From positions 1 through 33,102 of the forward strand of contig JAOASF010000155.1 of the NCBI GenBank assembly GCA_025210175.1: a stretch of 33,102 bases of DNA, in the 5' to 3' direction. Below the pieces are notes generated by a model. It was not told the origin of the DNA and searched no databases. It saw only the letters and a program-made list of their open reading frames with translations. Below, in pieces: positions 21,866-29,910 of the stretch (the first letter of the stretch is position 1; every line of letters starts with the position of its first letter). The position numbers were made by a program, and so were the translations under genes. This DNA comes from Crocinitomicaceae bacterium (GTDB lineage: Bacteria > Bacteroidota > Bacteroidia > Flavobacteriales_D > Crocinitomicaceae).

Positions 21866-21907
21866 GGACTTTAGGACTTTAGGACTTTAGGACTTTAGGA
21901 CTTTAGG
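21866..21907. repeat. Perfect 8-nt tandem array (GGACTTTA)5
   Basis: Five perfect copies of GGACTTTA followed by GG, preceded by degenerate relatives (GGACTTCAGGAATCA at 21851). Eight is not a multiple of three, and the array is intergenic, 26 bases after the second paralog's stop. The 121-base remainder up to 21960 holds no gene. Confidence 0.9.
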
Positions 21908-21960
21908 AAAAAAGGACAAACCATAGGGTAAATTTCAAAATCACCAGTTCTTTTTGTTGG

Positions 21961-22068
21961 TCATTTTTTTTCTTTCATTAACTCCAAAAGACGTAAAGTT
22001 TCCTCGTAGCTCTCATTTTCAGACTTAGCCATTTCTATTGCTTTTTCCGCTTGTTCTATCGCCTTTTC
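21961..22068 (-). other. Frameshifted C-terminal tail of the thioredoxin-like gene
   Basis: Just past the frame-ending TAG at 22056-22058, the neighbouring frame encodes 35 residues, EKAIEQAEKAIEMAKSENES then YEETLRLLELMKEKK, and a TGA at 21961-21963. Joined to the end of the main frame (YAWVLYYLGQK), this gives the standard TPR helix pair YYLGQKEKAIEQAEKAIEMA. One extra A in the CAAAAG run (plus-strand T-run 22069-22072) would restore the frame. Confidence 0.8.
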
Positions 22069-23222
22069 TTTTGACCTAAATAATACAAAACCCATGCATA
22101 GGTATCATTATTGGCATATTGACTTTTTAATTCAATCGAACGTTCAATACATTTCAGTGCCATTTTCAAGTCAAAGTCCGTCCTTTTATCTGAGTTTTGC
22201 GTTATTACCCAAGCATGCATATTTAGTTGGGTTGCATTGTTCCACATTTCCTGAACATAGGAATTTTGGATTTCCTCATACTTAACTAAATCGCCGATGT
22301 TTCTGTAATAATCTGCTTTCAATCGATTCGCAATTCCTTTTTCTTCCAAAACGGCCTTGAGCAAACCTTTCATGTTTTTATACAAGTAAGTTTCGCCAGT
22401 ATCAAATTCCTGAATCAAATCAAAATTTCGAAAAAACGAAGTTGAATCCTTTTTTTCTATGGCCAGATATGCATCATTATTAATACAAAAAAGAATTCTG
22501 GCTCTAATTTGATCTCTTTCAAAATATTGTTCCATCAACTCGCGGTGCGAATTCACAAACTGAAAATATGGACTATCAGTTGAAAACAGATTGTGAAAAC
22601 TCCGATAATCTTGAATCATAAATTCATACAAGAACTTTACATTCTTTTCCTCTTTCAAGGCATCCAAACTCTGTGTGTTTAAATACTCCATTAAGGCCAG
22701 TGAATCCAGCTCATTGGCATCCTGTAACATTCTAACTCGATCATATAAAAATTCAGGTTCTCTATTTCCTGACGAGTACATTTCCTTGTAATAGCCCAAT
22801 GTTTTGCCTTTTTGACGTGCCTCTGATGCATGTTGAATAAATTCTTCAGTATTGAAACTACCTACTATTTTATGCACCTGATTCCCCATTTCATCTAAAA
22901 ACAAAAAGCAAGGATTCATTCGCACCTCAAAACGCTTTGCCATACTTTTTCCTTCTTCTGAAAGAGTATTTATATCAAAACAGAGATAGTTCTCCTTAAA
23001 ATATCCGATAGCTTGACTATCCTTAAAAACAGTGCGCTCCATTTGCAAACAGCCACCACAACCGTCAAAATGAAAGTAAAGCATTACGCCTTTCCCCTCT
23101 TCAGTGGCTTTATTAAAAAGTTCAGAATACTGAACATCCGTAAAAACTAAAGTTGTATCCTCTGCCCATGAAATGGCTGAAGTCAAAATAATCGAGCAAA
23201 CAATAAGTAACTTTTTCATCAT
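22056..23222 (-). CDS. Periplasmic thioredoxin-fold protein with helical/TPR C-terminus (C-terminus cut by frameshift)
   Basis: 388 residues from the ATG at 23222 (MMKK; ATG 23219 is equally possible; a TTG at 23243 is not needed). A signal peptide (ends near AISWAED) precedes a thioredoxin-like domain with Cys55-Gly-Gly-Cys58 in FDGCGGCLQMERTVF and a MNPCFLFLD segment holding the expected cis-proline. The rest (about 150-388) is helical, ending in a TPR-like helix. The CGGC pair and export suggest a thiol-disulfide role in the periplasm. The natural end is lost: the frame stops at TAG 22056 where a one-base deletion in an A-run breaks the last TPR. The Trx domain itself is intact, so partial function is possible. 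Confidence 0.82.
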   Translation of the reverse strand: MMKKLLIVCSIILTSAISWAEDTTLVFTDVQYSELFNKATEEGKGVMLYFHFDGCGGCLQMERTVFKDSQAIGYFKENYLCFDINTLSEEGKSMAKRFEVRMNPCFLFLDEMGNQVHKIVGSFNTEEFIQHASEARQKGKTLGYYKEMYSSGNREPEFLYDRVRMLQDANELDSLALMEYLNTQSLDALKEEKNVKFLYEFMIQDYRSFHNLFSTDSPYFQFVNSHRELMEQYFERDQIRARILFCINNDAYLAIEKKDSTSFFRNFDLIQEFDTGETYLYKNMKGLLKAVLEEKGIANRLKADYYRNIGDLVKYEEIQNSYVQEMWNNATQLNMHAWVITQNSDKRTDFDLKMALKCIERSIELKSQYANNDTYAWVLYYLGQKKRR

Positions 23223-23369
23223 TCGTAGTGGGTTAAATTTCAATGAAGATATAATTCAAAATCATATAATCGTTACTGATTTACTTCATTTTCTTTTCCA
23301 ATTTCTGCACCGACTGACTGTTTCACTGACATTCACATTTACAATCACTCCGTCCTTCGCTCTCCTTCC

Positions 23370-23520
23370 CATTCTCATTCTCATTCTGTCAAAACCTCCC
23401 TCTTTATCCCCAACCAAAGGTGGAAACACATTCTATCCCACTCACACTCACACTCACACTCACACTGTCTTTCACCCTCATTCTCATTCTCCTTCTCATT
23501 CTCATTTTCATTCCCATTCT
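23370..23520 (+). repeat. Hexanucleotide arrays: CATTCT and CACTCA
   Basis: Three CATTCT at 23370-23387, four and two-thirds CACTCA at 23439-23466, and seven CATTCT-like hexamers at 23479-23520 (variants CCTTCT, CATTTT, CATTCC). The strand is strongly pyrimidine-rich. The plus-strand translation would be alternating His-Ser and His-Thr, but a real gene is unlikely. They occupy the 343-base gap between the efflux operon and the thioredoxin-like gene; no other feature was seen there apart from the terminator at 23526-23559. Confidence 0.88.
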
Positions 23521-23525
23521 GAACA

Positions 23526-23559
23526 AAAAAGGCCCTAATCTTTCGACCAGGACCTCTTT
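23526..23559 (-). terminator. Terminator of the RND efflux operon
   Basis: On the minus strand AAAGAGGTCCT pairs with AGGGCCTTTTT (two G-U pairs), loop of about twelve bases, ending in a run of T. It sits 7 bases after the TolC-type gene stop at 23566. Confidence 0.7.
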
Positions 23560-23565
23560 ACTCTG

Positions 23566-24996
23566 CTAATTCCACCCTCCACCGAGGGCTTTGTACACGT
23601 TTACCTTGGCTTTTAATTGGTCGCGCTTGGTATCAATCAATTCAAACTTCGACTCCAGTGCATCACGTTGGGTCAGTAAGACCTCCATGTAATCGGCACG
23701 AGCGGATTTGAAAAGATTGTTGGAAATCGTAATCGACTCCGTCAAACGGTCCACCTGTTGCGATTGCAGCTCGAAACTGCTTTGCAAATTGTTGACTTTA
23801 TTCACTTGATTTGAAACCTCTATGAAGGCATTCAAAATCGCTTTTTCATAATTATACACAGCTTGGATCTGCTTCGCATTCGCGTTGAAATACGCAGCCT
23901 TAAGCGCCTTTCGGTTGATCAATGGACCAACGACATCTCCTGCTAAATTGTACAACATGGACTCGGGAGCTTGAAGCAAAAAAGCTGGGTTAAAAGCCTG
24001 AAATCCCAAACCTGCTGTAATGCGCAGTGACGGGTAAAATTGTGCTCTTGCAACTTTGATATCCAATTTACAAGCCTGCAACTCCAACTCGGCCATTCGA
24101 ATATCTGGACGATTTTGCAAGAGTTGTGATGGCACGCCATAATACACACTATCCACTGGGATTTTCACGAACTCCTCTTGTGTTCTTTGGATTCTTTGAG
24201 GAAATCTACCGACCAAGAAATTCAAATGGTTTTCGGTTTCGATAATGCGCTGTCGAATTTCGTATTGTAAACTCTTCGTATTGAACAACTGAGCTTCAAA
24301 ACGTTTCACGGCTAACTCGGTTACGCGTGCTGCCGTTTTCTGCAAACGAACGATTTCTAAGGCATCACTCTGAATGGCAATGTTTCGCTGGATGATAGCC
24401 AATTGATTGTCCAAAGCCAACAACTCATAATAATCAGAGGCAATCTCTGCGACCAATTGTGTCACCAAGAAATTCTTCCCCTCAACCGTTCCCATAAAAC
24501 GACGGAAGGCTGCATCACGTGAATTGCGCAATTTTCGCCAGATATCCACTTCCCAAGTTGAATTTACCCCTAACATAAAATCGGGAAGTGGGTCTGGTGT
24601 TTCTACACCGGGCTTGATGTCTGTAGTTGCATCATTGGCCCCTTTGCTGGTGTAACGACCTGGTTTTTCAACACCAGAAGCAGCTCCTCCATTTAGAAAT
24701 GGAAGAAACTCCCCCTTTCGGGCCATTACCTCATTGCGTGCAATTTCGATTTCTTGAAGCGTGATGTTCAGCTCTTGGTTGTGGACAAGAGCTGAATCTA
24801 TCAACGATACCAAGTAGGGATCATTAAAGTAATCCCTCCATTGGATTTTAGCCGAATTCAACGTATCTGTTGACTCTATGAACGATTCTGGCACAGAACT
24901 GTTCTCTTCTTTTTGAACGACATTCAGTGAACTACAGGCCGTCATCGCTAAGACCACAGCCGCCATTCCTAAACGTTTGAAAATAATTGGCTCCAT
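23566..24996 (-). CDS. TolC/NodT-family outer-membrane efflux lipoprotein
   Basis: 476 residues. Lipoprotein signal with Cys21 (AMTACSS). The body has the two outer-membrane efflux repeats of NodT-type channels: IQWRDYFNDPYLVSLIDSALVHNQELNITL near the start, WEVDIWRKLRNSRDAA around residues 149-164, and LLQNRPDIRMAELELQACKLDIKVARAQFYPSLRI around 294-328. NRPDIR and ARAQFYPSL are family landmarks. It forms the trimeric exit duct for the RND pump encoded just upstream, starting one base after the pump's stop. It appears complete although the pump gene is interrupted, so the damage to the pump is probably recent or tolerated. Confidence 0.94.
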   Translation of the reverse strand: MEPIIFKRLGMAAVVLAMTACSSLNVVQKEENSSVPESFIESTDTLNSAKIQWRDYFNDPYLVSLIDSALVHNQELNITLQEIEIARNEVMARKGEFLPFLNGGAASGVEKPGRYTSKGANDATTDIKPGVETPDPLPDFMLGVNSTWEVDIWRKLRNSRDAAFRRFMGTVEGKNFLVTQLVAEIASDYYELLALDNQLAIIQRNIAIQSDALEIVRLQKTAARVTELAVKRFEAQLFNTKSLQYEIRQRIIETENHLNFLVGRFPQRIQRTQEEFVKIPVDSVYYGVPSQLLQNRPDIRMAELELQACKLDIKVARAQFYPSLRITAGLGFQAFNPAFLLQAPESMLYNLAGDVVGPLINRKALKAAYFNANAKQIQAVYNYEKAILNAFIEVSNQVNKVNNLQSSFELQSQQVDRLTESITISNNLFKSARADYMEVLLTQRDALESKFELIDTKRDQLKAKVNVYKALGGGWN

Positions 24997-24997
24997 G

Positions 24998-26008
24998 TTA
25001 ATGTATTTCTTCTGAAAGAGGAGTTTCCTCTTGGTTTTTAATCAATGCTCTTCCTTCGGCCAGTTTTCCGAAGATGACGTACAATCCCGGAACGATAATC
25101 ACCCCGAAGATGGTACCAAACAACATCCCTCCTAAAGCCGAAGCACCGATGGTTTTATTACCAATCGCTCCTGCACCGTGAGCCATAACAAGCGGAATCA
25201 AGCCGGCAATAAAGGCAAAGGATGTCATCAAGATTGGTCGGAAACGAACTCTCGCTCCTTCAATGGCTGCCTTCAAAATGGTCTCACCTTGGTGGTGTTT
25301 TTGAACCGCAAATTCCACAATCAATACGGCATTTTTACCGAGTAGACCAATGAGCATGACGAGTCCGACTTGGGCATAGATATCGTTGGCCAATCCCATG
25401 GATTTCACCAAAAGGAAAGAACCAAAGCCACCGGCTGGGAGTGACAAGATAACCGCAAGAGGAATGATGAAGCTCTCGTATTGTGCGGCGAGAACTAGGT
25501 AAACAAATACCAAAACGACGATGAAAATATAAATAGCCTCGTTACCACGGCGAACTTCATCATACGAAAGCGCTGCCCAGTCGATATCAAATCCTGTGGG
25601 CAAGGTTTTCGCTACCTCTTGCACAGCTGCGATGGCTTCACCCGAACTATAGCCGTCGGCAGCACCACCTCGGATTGCAGCTGTATTGTACATGTTAAAA
25701 CGGTTTATCTCGTTGGCTCCTTGTTTTTTCTTCAACTTCATGAAGGCGGAGAAAGGAACCATTTCCCCCTTATCGTTTTTCACCCACATATTCAGCACGT
25801 CCTCAGGTAAACGACGGAACTCAGGAGAGGCCTGTACGAATACCTTGAAGAAGCGCTGATACTTTATGAAACCAAGCTCGTAGGTACTACCGACAAAAAT
25901 GGAGAGCGTGTTCATGGCATTTCCTATGGAAACACCTTTTTGCATCGCCAATTCATTGTCGATTTCTATTTCGTATTGTGGATAGTTAGCGGAGAAGAAA
26001 GTGAACAA
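24998..26008 (-). CDS. RND efflux permease, C-terminal fragment
   Basis: 336 residues counted from a TTG at 26008. It covers the end of the second porter domain (FTFFSANYPQYEIEIDNELAMQ), the docking segment (FVGSTYELGFIKYQRFFKVFVQA) and transmembrane helices 8-12. The TM10 lysine of the proton relay is present in GLLGKNAVLIVEFA, and TM11 keeps RVRFRPILMTSFAFIAG. No convincing start codon or promoter precedes it, so expression as a separate chain would need reinitiation at the seam. Confidence 0.8.
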   Translation of the reverse strand: MFTFFSANYPQYEIEIDNELAMQKGVSIGNAMNTLSIFVGSTYELGFIKYQRFFKVFVQASPEFRRLPEDVLNMWVKNDKGEMVPFSAFMKLKKKQGANEINRFNMYNTAAIRGGAADGYSSGEAIAAVQEVAKTLPTGFDIDWAALSYDEVRRGNEAIYIFIVVLVFVYLVLAAQYESFIIPLAVILSLPAGGFGSFLLVKSMGLANDIYAQVGLVMLIGLLGKNAVLIVEFAVQKHHQGETILKAAIEGARVRFRPILMTSFAFIAGLIPLVMAHGAGAIGNKTIGASALGGMLFGTIFGVIIVPGLYVIFGKLAEGRALIKNQEETPLSEEIH

Positions 26009-26026
26009 TCATGTCAGCGCTTTTGT

Positions 26027-28156
26027 TTACTCCAACTTCTCCATGAATTCATTTTTTACGGGCTCCAATTGCTCGTAATCCCCTGAATTGGTTTTGTCCA
26101 ACAATTGCAAAGCGAAACCTCCGGCCGCACCGAAACCTGGCACTGCTGGCGGATCGAAAAATTCGATGGTAGCTCCTGGCAATTCCTTCGCTAACTCTTC
26201 CAGCTCTTCAATGATTTGAGGAACGGTTTTATCGCGTTCTGACCAAGGTTTCAAGTTGATCAAACAGGTCCCCGCATTGGATCCACGTCCTTCAGTCAAC
26301 ACCTCGTAACCCGCGATAGAGGATACGGATTTGATACCGTCAACTTTTTCCTCAATCAATTCTTGCAACTGACGCGACATGTCGTTCGTGCGCTCCAAAG
26401 TTGAACCCGGAGGTGTTTGAATAATAGCATACAACATCCCTTGATCCTCACTTGGAATGAAACCAGAAGGCAAGGATTCAGAAACGAAGAAGATTCCTCC
26501 TGCGAAACACAACCATAGAATCAAGGTCACCAATTTTCGGTGAGCGATACGTTCCAAGATTCCCACGTAGAAATTGGTAAACTTCTCAAAAACGCGGTTG
26601 AAACTGGATATGAACTTGTTGAACCAGTTTTGCTTGCGCTCTTTTCCATGGTTGTTTTTCAAAATCATGGCACAAAGCACCGGAGTAAGCGTCAAGGCTA
26701 CCAATCCAGACAAGACAATGGATGAGGCCATCGTTACTGAGAACTGACGGTAGAAAACCCCAACCGGACCTGTCATGAAGGCAACAGGCACGAATACCGC
26801 TGTCATCAAGAGTGTGATGGCTATTACGGCTCCAGAGATTTCATTCAATACGGACTTCACGGCTTTCAAAGGTGTCAAGTGAGGTTCTTCTTCCATTTTC
26901 GCATGAACGGCCTCTACCACCACAATCGCATCATCGACCACAATACCAATCGCTAGTACAAGGGCGAAGAGGGTAATCATATTGATGGTCAGACCAAAAA
27001 TTTGCATGAAGATGAAGGCACCAATCAAAGAAATGGGAACCGCCAAAGTTGGAATCAAAGTTGAACGCCAATCTCCCAAGAAGATGAACACCACCAAGGC
27101 TACCAAGATAAAGGCATCGCGAAGGGTGTGAATTACGTTTTCTGTAGACGCATCCAAGAACTTAGAAACGTCATAAGAAATCTCATACTTCATCCCTGGC
27201 GGGAAGGATTTCTCCAATTCATCTAAGGTGTGTTTAACATTGTCAATTACCTCTGTGGCATTCGAACCATAGGTTTGTTTCAAGACAATTGCTGCAGATG
27301 GGTGACCGTTTAGATTGGAATAGATATCGTAGTATTCTGAACCCAAAACAACCTTTCCAACATCCTTCAATCGAAGTATTTCACCATCCGAGCTGGCACG
27401 AATAATCACATCCTCATATTGCTTCGCATCACTAAAACGGTCGGAGTAGGCCAATACATATTCCAATGCTTCAGAACGTTGTCCATCACCACGACCAATA
27501 CGTCCTGGCTTACCAATGATACTTTGGTCCCCCAAAGCTTCCATCACCTCATCTGGCGATACTTTGTATGCTCTCATACGATCTGGATTCAACCATACAC
27601 GCATGGCATACTGACGAGAACCCAAGATTTTGGCTTGACCAATCCCATTGATACGCTGCAACTCCGGAATCATGTTTACCCCAGCATAGTTGAAGAGGAA
27701 TTTCATATTGGCACTTGTGTCCTCACTGTACAAATTCACATACATCAACATCGAAGGCATGATCGGCGTAATGATAACCCCTTCGCGTTGAACCAACTCG
27801 GGTAGACGATTTCGAATTTGTTCTACACGGTTGGAAATCTGAACCAAGGCCTGATTGGGATCGGTGCCTGGCTCGAAGACAATTTGAATATTACACTCCC
27901 CTGCAGAGGTTGCGTCGGATGTCATGTAACGCATCCCCCAAGCACCATTGATGGCTTGTTCGAGTGGAATGATGACGGATTCAGTCAAGGTCTTTGCACT
28001 CGCTCCGGGATACGAAGCGGATACCATGACCATTGGCGGTGCAATTTCGGGAAACTGCGAGGTTGGAAGGGTTTTGATTGCCAGTACACCTAAAAATATG
28101 ATGACCAGCGAAAGAACGATTGCAAGAACCGGTCTTTTGATGAATCTTTTTAACAT
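26027..28156 (-). CDS. RND efflux permease, N-terminal fragment
   Basis: 709 residues. Begins with the usual MLKRFIKRPVLAIVLSLVII (TM1), then the first porter subdomains, TM2-TM6 with the paired proton-relay aspartates in TM4 (AIGIVVDDAIVVVEAVH), the large cytoplasmic loop, TM7 (LVTLILWLCFAGGIFFVSESLPSGFIPSEDQG) and part of the second porter domain (GFGAAGGFALQLLDKT), ending at TAA 26027. It starts 14 bases after the adaptor gene. Length and content match the first two thirds of an HAE1-type pump for hydrophobic or amphiphilic compounds. Confidence 0.88.
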   Translation of the reverse strand: MLKRFIKRPVLAIVLSLVIIFLGVLAIKTLPTSQFPEIAPPMVMVSASYPGASAKTLTESVIIPLEQAINGAWGMRYMTSDATSAGECNIQIVFEPGTDPNQALVQISNRVEQIRNRLPELVQREGVIITPIMPSMLMYVNLYSEDTSANMKFLFNYAGVNMIPELQRINGIGQAKILGSRQYAMRVWLNPDRMRAYKVSPDEVMEALGDQSIIGKPGRIGRGDGQRSEALEYVLAYSDRFSDAKQYEDVIIRASSDGEILRLKDVGKVVLGSEYYDIYSNLNGHPSAAIVLKQTYGSNATEVIDNVKHTLDELEKSFPPGMKYEISYDVSKFLDASTENVIHTLRDAFILVALVVFIFLGDWRSTLIPTLAVPISLIGAFIFMQIFGLTINMITLFALVLAIGIVVDDAIVVVEAVHAKMEEEPHLTPLKAVKSVLNEISGAVIAITLLMTAVFVPVAFMTGPVGVFYRQFSVTMASSIVLSGLVALTLTPVLCAMILKNNHGKERKQNWFNKFISSFNRVFEKFTNFYVGILERIAHRKLVTLILWLCFAGGIFFVSESLPSGFIPSEDQGMLYAIIQTPPGSTLERTNDMSRQLQELIEEKVDGIKSVSSIAGYEVLTEGRGSNAGTCLINLKPWSERDKTVPQIIEELEELAKELPGATIEFFDPPAVPGFGAAGGFALQLLDKTNSGDYEQLEPVKNEFMEKLE

Positions 28157-28170
28157 GGTGATCTCCTTTC

Positions 28171-29253
28171 TTATTCTACGTAGACACGTAATTTGTTAAA
28201 GACAACGTGCGGATCTTCGAAATTGAATTCGATTTTCTCCCCATTTCTCACATTTCGAATTCCTTCATAAAGGATTCGGTCTTTAGCCGTAACACCGGCA
28301 GAGATGACATAGATATCTGGAATTTCAGCGGCGATTTTAACCTCCGTTTGATGTACTTTGTTGTCCTTTCCAACAACGAAAACATACTTTTTCTCCAAGA
28401 CCTCGAAGGTTGCTTTTTGTGGAATCAAAAGAGCATTCTCCAAGTTGGATACAATCTGGATATTCCCCGTTTCTCCGTGTCGCAAAAGCTTCTTAGGATT
28501 CGGGAAGGTAGCACGAAAGGCAATGTTTCCTGTTTCATTGTCAAAGTCCGCTTCTATGGTTTCCACAACACCTTCGTAGGCAAACATTTCATGGTTGGCC
28601 ATTTTGAGCTGAACTTTCAATAAGCTATCCTCTGGCATCGTTGATTTATAAGCGAGATATTCCGCTTCTGGGACGTTGAAGTAAACCCACATTTTGTCGT
28701 TATCAGACAAGTAAGTCAACAAATCCCCTTCTTCTATTAAGGACCCCAAACGTACATGGAAACGGTCTATAATCCCGTCAAATGGTGCGCGAATGGTTGT
28801 AAAATCTAAGTGAACCTTGCGCAAGTCCAATTCCGCTTGAGCTTTGTCCAATTTCGCCTTTGCCATAGCCAACTCATTTTGAGCCACAACATTGCTATCG
28901 GCAAGACGTTTCGTGTTGATGTATTCGATGCGAGCGAAGTTCAATTCCGCCTCCGCTTTCTTCAAATCAGCCTCGTATAATTTGGGCATAATTTGAAATA
29001 AGACGTCGCCCTTGTGTACAAATTGACCTTCGTCCACAAAGATTTTCTCGAGATAACCTCGCTCTTGTGCACGGAGTTCGATGTGTTGAATAGCGCGAAT
29101 TTGGCTCACATACTCCTTGGTTACTAGGGTGTCCTTTTGCAAAGGTTTGGTCACCACCAACTTTTGTTCTGTTTCGCCTTCTGCCTTGTGACCGCCACAA
29201 CTTAATAATGTGGTTAAGGTCAATAACCCAAGGCCAATGAATAATTTATTCAT
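28171..29253 (-). CDS. RND efflux periplasmic adaptor (membrane fusion protein, HlyD/AcrA type)
   Basis: 360 residues. Lipoprotein signal with Cys19 (LLSCGG). A lipoyl-like half motif (RAQERGYLEKIFVDEGQFVHKGDVLFQI, about 61-88) precedes an alpha hairpin (about 92-145, LKKAEAELNFARIEYINTKRLA ... LAMAKAKLDKAQAELDLRK). The second lipoyl half follows (TTIRAPFDGIIDRFHVRLGSLI), then a beta barrel (VYFNVPEAEYL ... ATFPNPKKLLRHGETGNIQI) and a membrane-proximal domain. It links the pump to the outer-membrane channel. It is the second gene of the operon, behind a small membrane protein gene, with a TetR-like palindrome 69 bases upstream. Confidence 0.94.
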   Translation of the reverse strand: MNKLFIGLGLLTLTTLLSCGGHKAEGETEQKLVVTKPLQKDTLVTKEYVSQIRAIQHIELRAQERGYLEKIFVDEGQFVHKGDVLFQIMPKLYEADLKKAEAELNFARIEYINTKRLADSNVVAQNELAMAKAKLDKAQAELDLRKVHLDFTTIRAPFDGIIDRFHVRLGSLIEEGDLLTYLSDNDKMWVYFNVPEAEYLAYKSTMPEDSLLKVQLKMANHEMFAYEGVVETIEADFDNETGNIAFRATFPNPKKLLRHGETGNIQIVSNLENALLIPQKATFEVLEKKYVFVVGKDNKVHQTEVKIAAEIPDIYVISAGVTAKDRILYEGIRNVRNGEKIEFNFEDPHVVFNKLRVYVE

Positions 29254-29321
29254 GATTGATTAATTGATAAAAACGTGAAATTTTAACTAAAGAATTTGGC
29301 CCTTGGTAGCAGAATAACTTG

Positions 29322-29342
29322 AACTAAACCAACTGGTTAGTT
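29322..29342. promoter_or_regulatory. Possible TetR-type operator before the efflux adaptor
   Basis: The core AACCAACTGGTT (AACCA, two bases, TGGTT) at 29327-29338 is a perfect inverted repeat, widened by AACTA before and AGTT after. TetR-family repressors of RND operons often bind such sites, but no TetR gene is in the window. It lies in the 119-base gap between the small membrane protein and the adaptor. Confidence 0.45.
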
Positions 29343-29372
29343 AAACCAAGAACCTTCAAAGGTCGGCATGCT

Positions 29373-29789
29373 TTAAAGTCGAAAGACTTCGTAAAGGAGG
29401 TACCACTCAACTTTCGCTGACTGGTTTGCATGACAATCCCTTTGAACACGTAATCTATCCGTACAATCGCATTGGTGGGATGCAAGTAAATCGATACTTG
29501 CTTGAACATTAAGGTCTTTAAGAATGAATTGGCGTTCTGAGGTTTCTTCTTCCTCTTCCTCTGCTTCCATCAACTCCACTTGCACTTGTTCAATTTCAAT
29601 CGCATTTTGCAACTGAGCTTGACTAGAATGTTCTGTTTTGAACTGCTGTGACTTGGGAGAAGTTGGTAAGCTGGCTTGCGCACCAAAAAGATTTTCAGGA
29701 TTCACCTGGAACAAAAGAGCAGCAAAGTAAAAAAGGCCCAGAAGCAAGAAGCTAATAGAACCAATTTTATGTAAGATGCTTTTCTTCAT
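29373..29789 (-). CDS. Small membrane-anchored protein upstream of the efflux operon, unknown
   Basis: 138 residues. A basic N-terminus and one strong hydrophobic segment (IGSISFLLLGLFYFAALLF, about 9-27) suggest a single membrane anchor with the rest outside the cytoplasm. The middle is Gln/Ser-rich, followed by a run of acidic residues (MEAEEEEEETSE). The end holds CDCTDRLRVQRDC, with three cysteines in thirteen residues. No family is recognised. It may be the first gene of the efflux operon or independent, since a 119-base gap follows. The acidic run and Cys cluster could bind metal, but that is speculation; coding itself is only moderately certain in the last third. Confidence 0.55.
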   Translation of the reverse strand: MKKSILHKIGSISFLLLGLFYFAALLFQVNPENLFGAQASLPTSPKSQQFKTEHSSQAQLQNAIEIEQVQVELMEAEEEEEETSERQFILKDLNVQASIDLLASHQCDCTDRLRVQRDCHANQSAKVEWYLLYEVFRL

Positions 29790-29910
29790 TTTGTTGATCG
29801 TCTCTTATGAGAGGTGATTTCCTTTTACAATAGTAGATACAATTTCAAACAAGTAGTGTACGATAACAAAAATTTCACATTTGAACGAATGCAAAAGAGC
29901 GATGCTGAAA

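Larger units (their letters stand above)
24998..28156 (-). pseudogene. RND (HAE1/AcrB-type) efflux permease, interrupted by two in-frame stops
   Basis: Both pieces lie in the same frame and add up to one AcrB-type pump of about 1050 residues. The seam reads EFMEKLE, TAA (26027-26029), TKALT, TGA (26009-26011), LFTFFSANYPQYEIEIDNELAMQ. In intact relatives this region runs without a break as LTGLFTFF, so TGA most simply replaces a Gly codon (GGA), and TAA could replace a Gln or Lys codon. No frameshift is present. The stops fall in the periplasmic porter domain of the second half, so neither fragment alone should form a working pump. Partner genes are intact. Confidence 0.85.

Noticed and set aside
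23173..23538. Plus-strand frame ending in His-Thr and His-Ser repeats
   Set aside because: The repeats are the translation of hexanucleotide arrays, and the start overlaps the antisense of the thioredoxin-like signal peptide. No sign of a real gene.
26009..26011. TGA read as glycine (alternative code as in some candidate phyla)
   Set aside because: TGA ends other genes in the window normally, for example at 10175 and 21839, and the TAA nearby would not be explained.
29324..29509. Short minus-strand frame overlapping the small membrane protein
   Set aside because: It overlaps the longer frame that has a good N-terminal anchor, and it shows no recognisable features of its own.
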